In this document: positions 16,176 through 24,726 of the stretch, piece after piece
Layout: the number at the start of each line of letters is the position of its first letter
Position numbering within the stretch: the first letter of the stretch is position 1
NCBI GenBank assembly: GCA_947474545.1
Contig: CANJJI010000010.1
Span: 1-53,176, forward strand
Source: Beijerinckiaceae bacterium
GTDB lineage: Bacteria > Pseudomonadota > Alphaproteobacteria > Rhizobiales > Beijerinckiaceae
DNA length: 53,176 nt
Reading direction: 5' to 3'
Translations under genes and position numbers: made by a program
Notes under the pieces: generated by a model
What the model saw: the letters and a program-made list of their open reading frames with translations, nothing else
Database searches by the model: none
What the model was told of the DNA's origin: nothing

Positions 16176-17236
16176 AGATCAATCCAGCCCTTCAATTCGC
16201 GATGCACAATATCGGAGATCACATCCATTCCCGCGTCGCTGTCGTTGAGGCAATCCACGCGCGCGAATTTTTCGCCGCCGTGTTCAAGAAAGATATCACG
16301 ATTCTCAATGCCGATTTCCTCTATGGTTTCGAGGCAATCGGCGGCAAAACCGGGCGTGACGACAGCGATTTTTTTAGTTCCGGCTTTTGCGAGATCGCGG
16401 ATGGTGTGATCGGTATAGGGCTTGATCCATTCGCCACGGCCGAAGCGGGATTGAAAGGTCATGATCAATTTACTTTTATCAACGCCGAGCGCCTCGCGAA
16501 GCAGCCGCGTGGTCTTGGCGCAATGGCAATAATAGGGGTCGCCCTTGTCGAAATAATCCTGGGGTATGCCGTGGAACGAGGCGAGAATGACCTCAGGTTC
16601 GAAATCCAGCGCCGCCAGTTTTTCGCGCATGGATGCTGCGAGCGCATTGATGTAGGCTGGCGTATCGAACCATGGGGCGGCGACGCGCAAGGTAGGCTGC
16701 CAGCGCATGGTTTTCAGCGCATCGAAAGCCTTGTCGCAGACCGTCGCAGATGTTGCTGCTGCATATTGGGGATAGAGCGGCACAAGCAAGATGCGCTCGC
16801 AGCCCTCTTTCTGCAGGGCTTCCATTCTTGAAGCGATGGAAGGGTGACCGTAGCGCATGGCCCAGTCGACCGAGATTTTATCGCTTTTGCCTAGACGCGC
16901 AGCCAGCTTTTCGCTCTGTGCGCGGGTGATGGTTTTCAACGGCCCTTCGTTGCGTTCCTTGTTCCAGATCGTGTCGTAATCCCTGCCCTTGCGGCCGGGG
17001 CGGAAGGTGAGGATGATGCCGTTGAGCAGCGGCCACCAAATCAACCTTGGCACTTCAATTACGCGGCGGTCGGACAGGAATTCCTTGAGATAGCGGCGCA
17101 TGGACCAATAATCGGTCGCCTCGGGTGTGCCAAGATTGACGATGAGCACGCCAATACGACCAGATTTGACGGGGGGGTGGGCTCCGGGGCGGAAATCCAC
17201 CCTTGTTTTCGCGAGACTGTCACTTGGTATCGGCAT
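16172..17236 (-). CDS. hemH: Ferrochelatase
   Basis: This 354-residue enzyme inserts Fe2+ into protoporphyrin IX, the last step of protohaem synthesis, at the cytoplasmic membrane face. Family motifs include GVLIVNLGTPEATDYWSMRR, VPLYPQYAAATSATV, the catalytic histidine in SFHGIPQDYF, the QSRFGRGEWIKPYTD segment and TPGFAADCLETIEEI. The start at 17236 is chosen because AGGAGG lies just upstream; a longer frame would add 27 residues lacking family resemblance. It is the first gene of a hemH-cutA unit and diverges from the transporter gene starting at 17382. Confidence 0.97.
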   Translation of the reverse strand: MPIPSDSLAKTRVDFRPGAHPPVKSGRIGVLIVNLGTPEATDYWSMRRYLKEFLSDRRVIEVPRLIWWPLLNGIILTFRPGRKGRDYDTIWNKERNEGPLKTITRAQSEKLAARLGKSDKISVDWAMRYGHPSIASRMEALQKEGCERILLVPLYPQYAAATSATVCDKAFDALKTMRWQPTLRVAAPWFDTPAYINALAASMREKLAALDFEPEVILASFHGIPQDYFDKGDPYYCHCAKTTRLLREALGVDKSKLIMTFQSRFGRGEWIKPYTDHTIRDLAKAGTKKIAVVTPGFAADCLETIEEIGIENRDIFLEHGGEKFARVDCLNDSDAGMDVISDIVHRELKGWIDL

Positions 17237-17381
17237 CAATCCTCCTGTCACAAGGCGATGTAGTGCGGACAGGGCTTTAAGTCGATTCCGGCGGCTGGAC
17301 AGGCACCGGGTGCTCAAGTACCAGACAGTTCAAGCTGCGCGGTCCGGCCGCGCCCGGCGGGGGTAAAGGCATGGCAAGAAC

Positions 17382-18710
17382 ATGAACAGATTCGCGCTCT
17401 ATCTTTCCAACGCCATCGATGTGAAGGCGCATGAAATCAGGGCGCTGCTCTGGGCTTTCGTTTATTTCTTCTTCTTGTTGGCGTCCTATTACATTCTGCG
17501 GCCGCTACGCGATGAGATGGGGATAGCGGCAGGCCGTGAAAATCTGCAATGGCTTTTTACCGCGACCTTTTTTGCGCTGCTCGTTGCCTCGCCCGTCTAC
17601 GCCTATGCGACCTCCAGATTACCGCGCGCGCGGCTGATCCCCTGGGTCTATCATTTCTTTGCGCTGAATCTTGTTGCGTTCTGGGCGCTGCTGTTTTTCG
17701 AGTATGAGAAAGCGGCTGTGGCAAAAGTGTTTTTCGTCTGGGTCAGCGTATTTGTCTTGTTTGCTGTTTCAGTTTTCTGGACGTTTATGGCGGACCTGTT
17801 TCAGAGTGAACAGGGCAAGCGGTTGTTCGGCTTTATCGCGGCTGGTGGCACAGCAGGGACGATGCTCGGCTCTTCGATCACCGTAGGGCTTTCAGCCATC
17901 ATCGGCGTTGCCAGCCTGTTGCTGGTTGCAGCCTTTCTCCTGGAATGTGCGATCTTTTGCGCGTGGCGGCTTGAGCGCAGTACGCGAGAGTTTTCGAGTG
18001 GCCAACCTCGCCCCGGCGCTGCTGCGGCTGTTCAATCTCCGCAGGCAAAAATTGGTGGCGGCATGTTCGATGGGCTGCTGTTGCTCTTGAAATCGCCCTA
18101 TCTCAGCGGCATTGCCATCTGGGTGGCGCTGCTGTCCCTGGCGCAGACATTTCTTTATTTCATCCAGCAGGATGTAGTGCGCAACGCCTCGACCGATCCG
18201 GCCACGCGCACGCAGATTTTTGCGGCCATGGACCTTGGCGGCAATATACTGACCTTGTTGATCCAGCTTGTCGTGACGGGCGAATTGATCAAACGCCTGG
18301 GGGCGGGCAAAGCTGCGGCTTGCCTGCCGCTGGTATTCGCCCTGGGGTTTGCGGCGGCCTGTGTCGCGCCGGTGTTAGGCGTGATCGTCGCCTTTCAGGT
18401 GCTGCAACGCGTGGCGAATTTCGGCTTTTCCAATCCGGCGCGTGAAATCATGTTCACGGTCGTTGAGCGTGAGGAAAAATACAAGGCGAAGAATATTATC
18501 GACACAGCGGTATTGCGTGGCGGCGATGTGGTCTGGAGCTGGACGTTTACAGGTTTGCGCGCGGCAGGTTTGACGGCATCGTGGATCGCCGCGCTTGCGG
18601 TGCCGGTTGCACTGGCCTGGATGGCGCTTTCGCTTTGGCTCGGGCGTTCACAGGAGGCGCGCTCAAATCAGTTGCAGGCGAACGGGACACGAGAGGGAGG
18701 AAAAGCATGA
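17382..18710 (+). CDS. NTT/TlcC-like MFS-fold transporter
   Basis: This 442-residue inner-membrane protein has about 11-12 hydrophobic segments. The opening (DVKAHEIRALLWAFVYFFFL, then YYILRPLRDEMG) and the FWTFMADLFQSEQGKRLFGF segment are characteristic of the group distantly related to ATP/ADP translocases of intracellular bacteria, which is widespread in free-living Proteobacteria. Substrates of these free-living members are not known, so nucleotide transport should not be assumed. Its end overlaps the aldo/keto reductase ATG as ATGA, which implies one operon. Confidence 0.85.
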   Translation: MNRFALYLSNAIDVKAHEIRALLWAFVYFFFLLASYYILRPLRDEMGIAAGRENLQWLFTATFFALLVASPVYAYATSRLPRARLIPWVYHFFALNLVAFWALLFFEYEKAAVAKVFFVWVSVFVLFAVSVFWTFMADLFQSEQGKRLFGFIAAGGTAGTMLGSSITVGLSAIIGVASLLLVAAFLLECAIFCAWRLERSTREFSSGQPRPGAAAAVQSPQAKIGGGMFDGLLLLLKSPYLSGIAIWVALLSLAQTFLYFIQQDVVRNASTDPATRTQIFAAMDLGGNILTLLIQLVVTGELIKRLGAGKAAACLPLVFALGFAAACVAPVLGVIVAFQVLQRVANFGFSNPAREIMFTVVEREEKYKAKNIIDTAVLRGGDVVWSWTFTGLRAAGLTASWIAALAVPVALAWMALSLWLGRSQEARSNQLQANGTREGGKA

Positions 18711-19654
18711 ATTCGAAACTGGATATATCGCGCCGCGAGGCGCTTGGGTTTGCCGCTTCTACCGCCGCCAGCGCTGTGCTGCCAGCGCTTCCGGCCTGGG
18801 CGCAGGCGGCCGCCAATGTGCTCAAGCGCCCGATCCCGGTATCTGGCGAAATGCTGCCCGTCATCGGCATCGGCACGGCGCTGATTTTTGAATTTCCCGA
18901 GGATGACAAGGCCAAGGCGACGATGGAAGAACGCGCAGGCGTGTTGCGCGCGCTTGTCGCCGGGGGCGGTTCGCTTGTTGATACAGCCTATAGTTACGGC
19001 GCGGCGGAAGAGCGGATCGGCCTGCTGCTGGAGCAGCTTGGGTTGCGGGACAAGATCTTCCTCGCGACCAAGGCGCGTGTTGATGATCGCACCGGTACAG
19101 TCGCCTCTTTCGAGCGCTCGCTGAAATTGCTGCGCACCAATCGCGTCGAGCTCATGCAATTGCATAATCCCAAGGATCCCAATCAGGATCTTGGTCCCTA
19201 TCGCGAATTCAAGCAGCAGGGCCGCGCGAAATATTTCGGGTTTTCTTCTTCATTTGATCGTGACTATGGCGCGGTGGAGGATGTGCTGAAGAAACAGAAG
19301 CCGGATTTTTTCCAGATCGACTATTCCATGGTGGATCGCAATTCCGAGGACCGGCTCATTCCCGCAGCGAAGGACATGGGCGCCGCGGTTCTCACCAACC
19401 TGCCGTTCGGCCGTGGCAAATTCTTCCAGAAAGTGCGTGGCAAGGCGCTGCCCGAATGGGCGACGAAGGAATTGGGTGTCACAAGCTGGGCGCAATATTC
19501 GCTGAAATGGGCACTCGGCAACCCCGGCGTCACAGCGGTTATTCCTGGCACGGACAAGGCCGAATTCATGGTCGACAATCTGAAAGCGGGCACAGGCGTC
19601 ATGCCGGATGCTGCCATGCGCAAGAAGATGGTGGAGCATTTCGACGCCTTGTGA
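18707..19654 (+). CDS. Aldo/keto reductase with Tat signal peptide
   Basis: This 315-residue oxidoreductase of the aldo/keto reductase family begins with a twin-arginine signal (SRREALGFAAS, residues 7-17, then a hydrophobic stretch to about residue 35). This predicts folded export with its nicotinamide cofactor, unusual for a family that normally works in the cytoplasm. The tetrad is present: Asp/Tyr in DTAYSYG, Lys in LATKA and His in LMQLHNP. The C-terminal AVIPGT segment is the usual NADP-binding part. GGGAGG precedes the ATG at 18707, which overlaps the transporter stop. The substrate is unknown. Confidence 0.88.
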   Translation: MNSKLDISRREALGFAASTAASAVLPALPAWAQAAANVLKRPIPVSGEMLPVIGIGTALIFEFPEDDKAKATMEERAGVLRALVAGGGSLVDTAYSYGAAEERIGLLLEQLGLRDKIFLATKARVDDRTGTVASFERSLKLLRTNRVELMQLHNPKDPNQDLGPYREFKQQGRAKYFGFSSSFDRDYGAVEDVLKKQKPDFFQIDYSMVDRNSEDRLIPAAKDMGAAVLTNLPFGRGKFFQKVRGKALPEWATKELGVTSWAQYSLKWALGNPGVTAVIPGTDKAEFMVDNLKAGTGVMPDAAMRKKMVEHFDAL

Positions 19655-19697
19655 AGGCTGGGGCGGCTGCGCCGCATCGGCATCAAGTTGTCGTAAA

Positions 19698-19797
19698 TGT
19701 CATCCCGGCCTCGCGAAGCGAGAGCCGGGACCGTCCAGTTACTGCACTCTACCCGTTCGCGGTCCCGCATTAATGCTTCGCAGTTTGCGGGATGACA
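19698..19797. repeat. 100-bp intergenic palindromic repeat
   Basis: Outer arms TGTCATCCCG (19698-19707) and CGGGATGACA (19788-19797) pair perfectly. Inner arms CGGGACC (19726-19732) and GGTCCCG (19761-19767) also pair, and the left half contains its own CTCGC-GAA-GCGAG hairpin. It looks like the 'GTCATCCCGG...' cruciform repeats scattered in rhizobial genomes. Lying between two converging genes, it probably also helps to end both transcripts. Confidence 0.75.
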
Positions 19798-19812
19798 CCT
19801 GTGGCCTCACCC

Positions 19813-20613
19813 CTACTTCCACCACGCATGGAAATGATGCACCGGCCCGTGGCCGTGGCCGACATCCAGCGTATCAGCAGCGGCCAGCGCCTGGGTCAGA
19901 TATTGCTTGGCCGCGCCAACGGCATCACGCAGCTCATGTCCCTTGGCCAGATAGCAAGCAATGGCGGATGATAGTGTGCAGCCCGTGCCATGGGTGTTTT
20001 CTGTATCCACGCGCGGCGCTGAATAAATCTGGGACTGACCGTCGAAGAAGAGGACATCTTCTGCATTCGCGCCGCTGTGATGGCCGCCTTTGACGAGCAC
20101 GGCGCGTGCGCCGTTTTCCACGAGGTCTTTTGCGACGCGCGCGAGGCCCGGCGTATCTGTACCCGTGCTGAAGCCTGACAGCCTCTCGGCTTCAGGAACA
20201 TTCGGCGTGATCAATGTAGCGATGGGGAAAAGATGTTTGCGCAGGGCGTCAACCACATCGGGCGCGCCGAGTGAATCGCCTGAGGTTGCGACCAAAACAG
20301 GATCAAGCACGATATTTTTTGCGCCATGCGCTTTCAGGCGATCCGCGACTGCCGCTGCGATTTCGCCTGACGCCAGCATGCCGATTTTCACGGCGTCCAC
20401 GCGGACGTCTGCAAAGATCGCATCAATCTGCGCGGCGATAAATTCGGCAGGTGGAATATGCACGCCGGTCACGCCTTGCGTGTTCTGCGCGGTCAGGGCG
20501 GTGATGACAGCCATGCCATAACAGCCAAGTGCGGAAATGGTTTTGAGATCGGCCTGAATGCCTGCGCCGCCTGAGGGATCGGAACCTGCAATGGAAAGAA
20601 CGTTTGCGATCAT
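19813..20613 (-). CDS. thiD: Hydroxymethylpyrimidine (phosphate) kinase
   Basis: This 266-residue ribokinase-family enzyme phosphorylates HMP and HMP-phosphate for thiamine synthesis in the cytoplasm. Diagnostic parts are IAGSDPSGGAGIQADLKT at the N-terminus, the LDPVLVATSGDSL segment, LVKGGHH, and the anion hole NTHGTGCTLSSA with the catalytic Asp-equivalent region. The C-terminus is His-rich (VGHGHGPVHHFHAWWK), a common end for this family. Its ATG overlaps the upstream DUF2937 stop as ATGA. No other thiamine genes are in the window. Confidence 0.95.
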   Translation of the reverse strand: MIANVLSIAGSDPSGGAGIQADLKTISALGCYGMAVITALTAQNTQGVTGVHIPPAEFIAAQIDAIFADVRVDAVKIGMLASGEIAAAVADRLKAHGAKNIVLDPVLVATSGDSLGAPDVVDALRKHLFPIATLITPNVPEAERLSGFSTGTDTPGLARVAKDLVENGARAVLVKGGHHSGANAEDVLFFDGQSQIYSAPRVDTENTHGTGCTLSSAIACYLAKGHELRDAVGAAKQYLTQALAAADTLDVGHGHGPVHHFHAWWK

Positions 20614-21134
20614 GCGGACGCGCCTCCTGATTTCATAACGGCGAGCCTTTGCCGCCTGCGTTTAAACGGCCAGCCCATCAAGTGCCAGAGTCCAAGGCCC
20701 GCAAAAAAGCCGGTGAAGGCTGATGCGATTCCCTCAAGGGTTGCGGGAACAGCGGGCCGGAAATCCTGCCAGGCTCGGGCAGCAAGGGTCCTGTCATAAT
20801 CACGCGCCATGACAAGCATGCGATTGAAAGGACCGGCGCTTGCGAAATTTTCCTGCTGCCTTGAAAGCCGGGCGGCGCGCACGTCGGTTTCGGCGATACG
20901 TTGTCCGCGTTGCTGGATGAAGGGATCCTTGTCCGTCGTCAGCTTTTCAATACCCTGTGCCCGATTCATTTTATTGGCGACAGCATCCTGATCGAATTCG
21001 ACCAGCATGCGGTTGAGTTCGTCCAGCGCTCCGCCCAGACGTTGCCGGTATTGCTGCGTAAATTCAGGCAATTGCGATGAGAAGAGCCCGCTGATCAATG
21101 CAAAGCCGATCCCCAGCCATCGCACAATGAACAT
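20610..21134 (-). CDS. DUF2937 family membrane protein
   Basis: This 174-residue protein has an N-terminal hydrophobic segment (FIVRWLGIGFALISGLFSSQ), a middle with coiled-coil character (YRQRLGGALDELNRMLVEFD), and a second hydrophobic region near residues 125-150. This layout, with the SSQLPEFTQQYRQRL sequence, is that of DUF2937, a family of unknown function. The start at 21134 is taken because GGAG lies just upstream. It overlaps thiD by four bases, suggesting co-expression only. A membrane role is inferred from the segments; no active site is recognisable. Confidence 0.8.
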   Translation of the reverse strand: MFIVRWLGIGFALISGLFSSQLPEFTQQYRQRLGGALDELNRMLVEFDQDAVANKMNRAQGIEKLTTDKDPFIQQRGQRIAETDVRAARLSRQQENFASAGPFNRMLVMARDYDRTLAARAWQDFRPAVPATLEGIASAFTGFFAGLGLWHLMGWPFKRRRQRLAVMKSGGASA

Positions 21135-21185
21135 CGCCTCGCTCCAATATGACTGCAACTCCGATGATAGCGGATTTTCGGAGCT

Positions 21186-22214
21186 TCACACCGGTAAAGT
21201 CAACAATCCAGCATCGCCATTTTCAGCGCCGAACAGCAGTCTCTTGCCTTCGCTGTCCCAGACAAGAGCCGAAACCGCAGCGCGCTTGCGGCCCGTTGTC
21301 GGTGTCCCCTCAGGGGTGCGGCGCACCAGGAGTTCTGCGCCATCGGCCAGACGGCAGAGGAGAATCCAGCCATCTTCATATCCTACCGCGAGGGCGGGAG
21401 ATTTGGGATGGAAGGCAACCTGTGTGACCTTTGGCGTGCGCACGCCGCATTCCTTGGGCGCCTTGCCCATCGGTCCGTCCTTGGACTGAAACGGCCAGAC
21501 GACGCAGGCATCCGCGCCCGAGGTCGCCAGCCACTCTCCGTCGCTCGACCAGGAGAAGGAGCGCGTCTTCGACGGATAGCCGGTCATGCGCATGTCCTTC
21601 TTGTCGGCAATGCGCCAGCCGTGCAGTGAATTCTCCTGCATGGAGGACACCGCGAACTGGCCATCGCGCGAGATGATGACATCCAGATGCGAGCCCGCCC
21701 ATTTCAAGGTTTCCGGTTCGCCTGTGATATTGGGGAACCATAGCGACAGGCCGTTGTAATGCGCCATCGCCACGCGATAGCCCTTTGGCATGAAGGCGAG
21801 GCCCCTTACGCTGGAGGGCGCTTCAAAGCTTTTCACGACGCCTTTGGCGTCGCGGGCGCGCACCTGTTTGGCGACGGACCAGGCGATTGCGCCATCGTCG
21901 CGCAGCGCCAGTGCGTCAATCCATTTGCCGCCTTCGTTGGCAAGCTCTTGCGTGGCGCCATCGGCGGTTGTCTGGACGATGCGGCCTTCATCGCCGCCGG
22001 TGATGATCCGGCGTGAATCTGCAGTTGCTACGATGATGCCGCCATCGGGATGGGCAGCGATACGGCGGCTGTTATCGCCGGGGAAAATGATTTCGCCGTT
22101 CGCCAGCACAAGGGCGGGCGCGCCGTCCAGAAAGGCGGCAGCCACAACGTGATCGCCCGCCGGGATTTCCGCGACATGGGCGGTGAGAGATTTGTCATAG
22201 TCAATATCGTTCAC
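21186..22214 (-). CDS. WD40-repeat beta-propeller protein of the CobW locus
   Basis: The 342-residue protein consists of repeated beta-propeller blades of WD40 type: VRGLAFMPKGYRVAMAHYNG, DVIISRDGQFAVSSM, SFSWSSDGEWLATSG and VTQVAFHPKSPALAVGYEDG. There is no signal peptide, so it is cytoplasmic and probably a scaffold. It overlaps the small unknown gene upstream as ATGA, which itself lies four bases after the CobW-type GTPase. That three-gene order places it in a metal-handling operon, and the neighbouring znu genes point to zinc. A direct interaction with the CobW protein is a guess. Confidence 0.85.
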   Translation of the reverse strand: MNDIDYDKSLTAHVAEIPAGDHVVAAAFLDGAPALVLANGEIIFPGDNSRRIAAHPDGGIIVATADSRRIITGGDEGRIVQTTADGATQELANEGGKWIDALALRDDGAIAWSVAKQVRARDAKGVVKSFEAPSSVRGLAFMPKGYRVAMAHYNGLSLWFPNITGEPETLKWAGSHLDVIISRDGQFAVSSMQENSLHGWRIADKKDMRMTGYPSKTRSFSWSSDGEWLATSGADACVVWPFQSKDGPMGKAPKECGVRTPKVTQVAFHPKSPALAVGYEDGWILLCRLADGAELLVRRTPEGTPTTGRKRAAVSALVWDSEGKRLLFGAENGDAGLLTLPV

Positions 22215-22630
22215 AAATCATCCTCACTCATGGGCGACGCCTCTGCCCGGAAGGGATAATGCGTCACGGTCATTTCTATGCCGGCATCGCCCAGAACGCC
22301 CATGAATTCGGGCGACCAGGTGGTGACGATGCGTTCTTCGTCTGCATCAAACATCAGGCCGACTTCGAGAAAGATCCTTCGTGGCATTTCCTTGCCGTGC
22401 AGGGGAGATTTCTCGCTGTTCAGCATTCTCTCGAGCCGCGAGCCCAGCCAGAGGCCGAGACTCTGCGTGTTCATCTCATTGTCTTCGGGTGTCAGATTGT
22501 AGAAGAAGCTCAGCGACCCATCGCGGATTTCCTCGACCTTCACCGGTGGATTGGGCAGAAGCGGCGGCGCGCCGCTCCAGCCGTGGATATCCACACGCAA
22601 CACGATGCCAATGACGACAGGCTCGGCCAC
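22211..22630 (-). CDS. Uncharacterised 139-residue protein between CobW GTPase and WD40 genes
   Basis: A GTG start at 22630, four bases after the cobW-like TAA, gives a 139-residue protein beginning VAEPVVIGIVLRVDIHGWSG. A longer frame exists but would overlap the GTPase gene by over 130 bases. There is no signal peptide or membrane segment. The C-terminal half (PRRIFLEVGLMFDADEERIV, then a SPEFMGVLGDAGIEM stretch) looks like a mixed alpha/beta fold. I do not recognise the family. Its stop overlaps the WD40 ATG, so the three genes are translated together. The start has no good Shine-Dalgarno and depends on coupling. Confidence 0.7.
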   Translation of the reverse strand: MAEPVVIGIVLRVDIHGWSGAPPLLPNPPVKVEEIRDGSLSFFYNLTPEDNEMNTQSLGLWLGSRLERMLNSEKSPLHGKEMPRRIFLEVGLMFDADEERIVTTWSPEFMGVLGDAGIEMTVTHYPFRAEASPMSEDDL

Positions 22631-22634
22631 AGCT

Positions 22635-23681
22635 TTAGTGCTGCGGTTCGACGGCGCAAGCCATGAAGCCGCTGCGCAGGGATTCCTCATTGAGATTGCG
22701 GCCGATGAAAACAATCTTGCACTGGCGTTTTTCGCCCGGCTTCCAATCGCGCTGGAGGTCGCCATCAAGGATCATGTGGACACCCTGAAAGACAAAGCGC
22801 TTGGGCTCGTCTTTGAAGGATAGAATGCCCTTGGAGCGCAGAATATTCGGGCCTTCCTTCTGGGTGATCAGATTGATCCAGGGCATGAAGCGATGAGGGT
22901 CCACGTCGCCGTCAATCTGGAAGGCGACCGATTGCATTTCCTCATCGTGATAGTGCTTGAGACCATGGCCGTGGTCATGATCATGTCCGTGGCTGTGATC
23001 ATGATGATCGTGATCGTGATCATCCACTTCGAGGAAGGCCGGTTCAACTTCAAGGATGCGGTCGAGATCAAAGGCGTTGCGGCCCAGCACGGCGGAGAGC
23101 GGCACTTCGCAACGGTTTGTCTTGTGCAGGACGGCATAGGGGTTGATGGCGCGAATGCGCGCTTCCACTTCGCGCAATTCCTCCGGCGTCACCAGATCAA
23201 TCTTGTTGAGCAGGATGACGTCGGCGAAGGCGATCTGGTTCTTGGCTTCGGGGGCATCGCGCAGGCGGTCGGCAAGCCATTTGGCGTCGGCCACTGTGAC
23301 CACAGCATCGAGACGCGCCTGATCCTGCACATCCTGATCGACAAAGAATGTCTGCGCGACGGGGGCGGGATCGGCAAGGCCCGTCGTTTCGACGATGATC
23401 GCGTCGAACTTGCCCTTGCGCTTCATCAAGCCTTCCATGATGCGGATGAGATCGCCGCGCACGGTGCAGCAGATGCAACCGTTGTTCATCTCGAACACTT
23501 CTTCATCCGCGCCGACGACCAGATCATTGTCGATGCCGATCTCGCCGAACTCATTCACGATGACCGCGAATTTGTGGCCGTGGTCTTCGGAGAGAATGCG
23601 GTTGAGAAGCGTGGTCTTGCCCGCGCCGAGATAGCCAGTCAGCACGGTCACGGGAATTTTGTCGGATGTGGACTCGGTCAT
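22635..23681 (-). CDS. CobW/COG0523 GTPase, probable zinc metallochaperone
   Basis: This 348-residue G3E GTPase has Walker A GYLGAGKT (16-23), the metal-binding GCICC motif (Cys69, Cys71, Cys72), NKID (159-162) and a His/Asp-rich loop (about 220-245) before the C-terminal CobW domain. The CxCC motif and His loop are typical of COG0523 proteins that deliver zinc under scarcity (ZigA/YciC/ZNG1 type), though the family also serves cobalamin and nitrile hydratase. Position next to znuBC and the Zur-like boxes favours zinc. No clear Zur palindrome was found directly upstream in 23682-23857. It heads the group with the 139-residue and WD40 proteins. Confidence 0.92.
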   Translation of the reverse strand: MTESTSDKIPVTVLTGYLGAGKTTLLNRILSEDHGHKFAVIVNEFGEIGIDNDLVVGADEEVFEMNNGCICCTVRGDLIRIMEGLMKRKGKFDAIIVETTGLADPAPVAQTFFVDQDVQDQARLDAVVTVADAKWLADRLRDAPEAKNQIAFADVILLNKIDLVTPEELREVEARIRAINPYAVLHKTNRCEVPLSAVLGRNAFDLDRILEVEPAFLEVDDHDHDHHDHSHGHDHDHGHGLKHYHDEEMQSVAFQIDGDVDPHRFMPWINLITQKEGPNILRSKGILSFKDEPKRFVFQGVHMILDGDLQRDWKPGEKRQCKIVFIGRNLNEESLRSGFMACAVEPQH

Positions 23682-23820
23682 TGCAAAACCTGATTGTTGT
23701 TGCGGGTGGAACGAGGGCCACCCTTTCGGGCTCCCTTATATTGGGAAGCGGGGCGAAGATGTAAGTGTTTTTTGAGGGGAAAGTTTTGGCGAAGGCAGGG
23801 GCAGTGGTTGTGAAAGCAAT

Positions 23821-23853
23821 CAGCTCGCGCTGCGGGCCCAGCCGCCCGAGCTG
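23821..23853 (-). terminator. Hairpin after znuB
   Basis: CAGCTCG (23821-23827) and CGAGCTG (23847-23853) form a perfect 7-bp stem, with further GC pairing inside, four bases after the znuB stop on the minus strand. Only a weak T-rich stretch follows, so it may stabilise the 3' end rather than terminate strictly. Confidence 0.5.
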
Positions 23854-23857
23854 CCCC

Positions 23858-24724
23858 TCACGCTTCCAGATGCCGCCTTGGCCTGAGCAAGCGCAGCAAC
23901 CCGCTGGACCGGCCAAACACGAGCGACAGCAGGTAAATTCCGCCGCAGACCAGAATGATGACGGGTCCGGAAGGCACACCGGCGCGATAGGAAATCACCA
24001 AGCCGAGATAGCTCGAAACTATCCCGATCAACATGGCGATGCCGATGGCGAGCGTGACATCGGCGACCCAGAGCCGGGCGGCGGCGGCTGGAAGCATCAT
24101 GATGCCGACGGCGAGCAGGGTTCCCAGCGCGTGAAAACCGCCGACAAGGTTCAACACAACGAGGCAGAGAAAAATCAACTGGGTCGGCGCGCCCGCACCG
24201 CTGACGGAGGCCAGAAAGCCGGGGTCCAGCGTCTCCATCACCAGTGGGCGATAGAGCAGGGCGAAAATGAACAGGGTGAGTGTGCTGATTGCCGCCAGCA
24301 GCAGCAGCGTCGCATCGTCGAGCGCCAGCACTGAGCCAAACAGCAGGTGCAGTAGATCGATGTTGGAACCGCGCAGGGACACGATGGTGACACCGAGCGC
24401 CAGCGAGATCAGATAAAAGGCCGCCAGCGTTGCATCTTCGCGCAAGGCCGTGAACCGCGCGACCGCGCCTGAGGCCAGTGCGACCAATATGCCCGCAATC
24501 AGGCCGCCTGCCGTCATGGCGCCAAGCGACAACCCGGCTATCAGATAACCAATGGCTGCGCCGGGCAGGATGGCGTGGGCCATCGCGTCGCCTGTCAGCG
24601 ACATGCGCCGGAGCATGAGGAAGATCCCCACCGGCGCACCGGCGATTGACAGCGCGATGGCGCCAACCAAAGCGCGGCGCATGAATTCGAATTCGATGAA
24701 GGGTGAGACCAGGGTTTCAAACAT
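23858..24724 (-). CDS. znuB: Zinc ABC transporter permease
   Basis: The 288-residue polytopic permease of the ABC-3 family imports zinc with ZnuA and ZnuC. It has roughly eight hydrophobic segments, an SLTGDAMAHAILPGAAIGYL region near the cytoplasmic coupling helix and HALGTLLAVGIMMLPAAAAR in the second half, both typical of Mn/Zn/Fe permeases. The ATG at 24724 lies two bases beyond the znuC stop; a longer frame starting inside znuC is not needed. Cluster 9 permeases for manganese look similar, so metal choice relies on the adjacent Zur-type operators and His-rich peptides. Confidence 0.93.
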   Translation of the reverse strand: MFETLVSPFIEFEFMRRALVGAIALSIAGAPVGIFLMLRRMSLTGDAMAHAILPGAAIGYLIAGLSLGAMTAGGLIAGILVALASGAVARFTALREDATLAAFYLISLALGVTIVSLRGSNIDLLHLLFGSVLALDDATLLLLAAISTLTLFIFALLYRPLVMETLDPGFLASVSGAGAPTQLIFLCLVVLNLVGGFHALGTLLAVGIMMLPAAAARLWVADVTLAIGIAMLIGIVSSYLGLVISYRAGVPSGPVIILVCGGIYLLSLVFGRSSGLLRLLRPRRHLEA

Positions 24725-24726
24725 GA

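Noticed and set aside
22920-23030. CAT/GAT-rich repeats in the CobW gene
   Set aside because: They encode the protein's His/Asp metal-binding stretch and are not an independent element.
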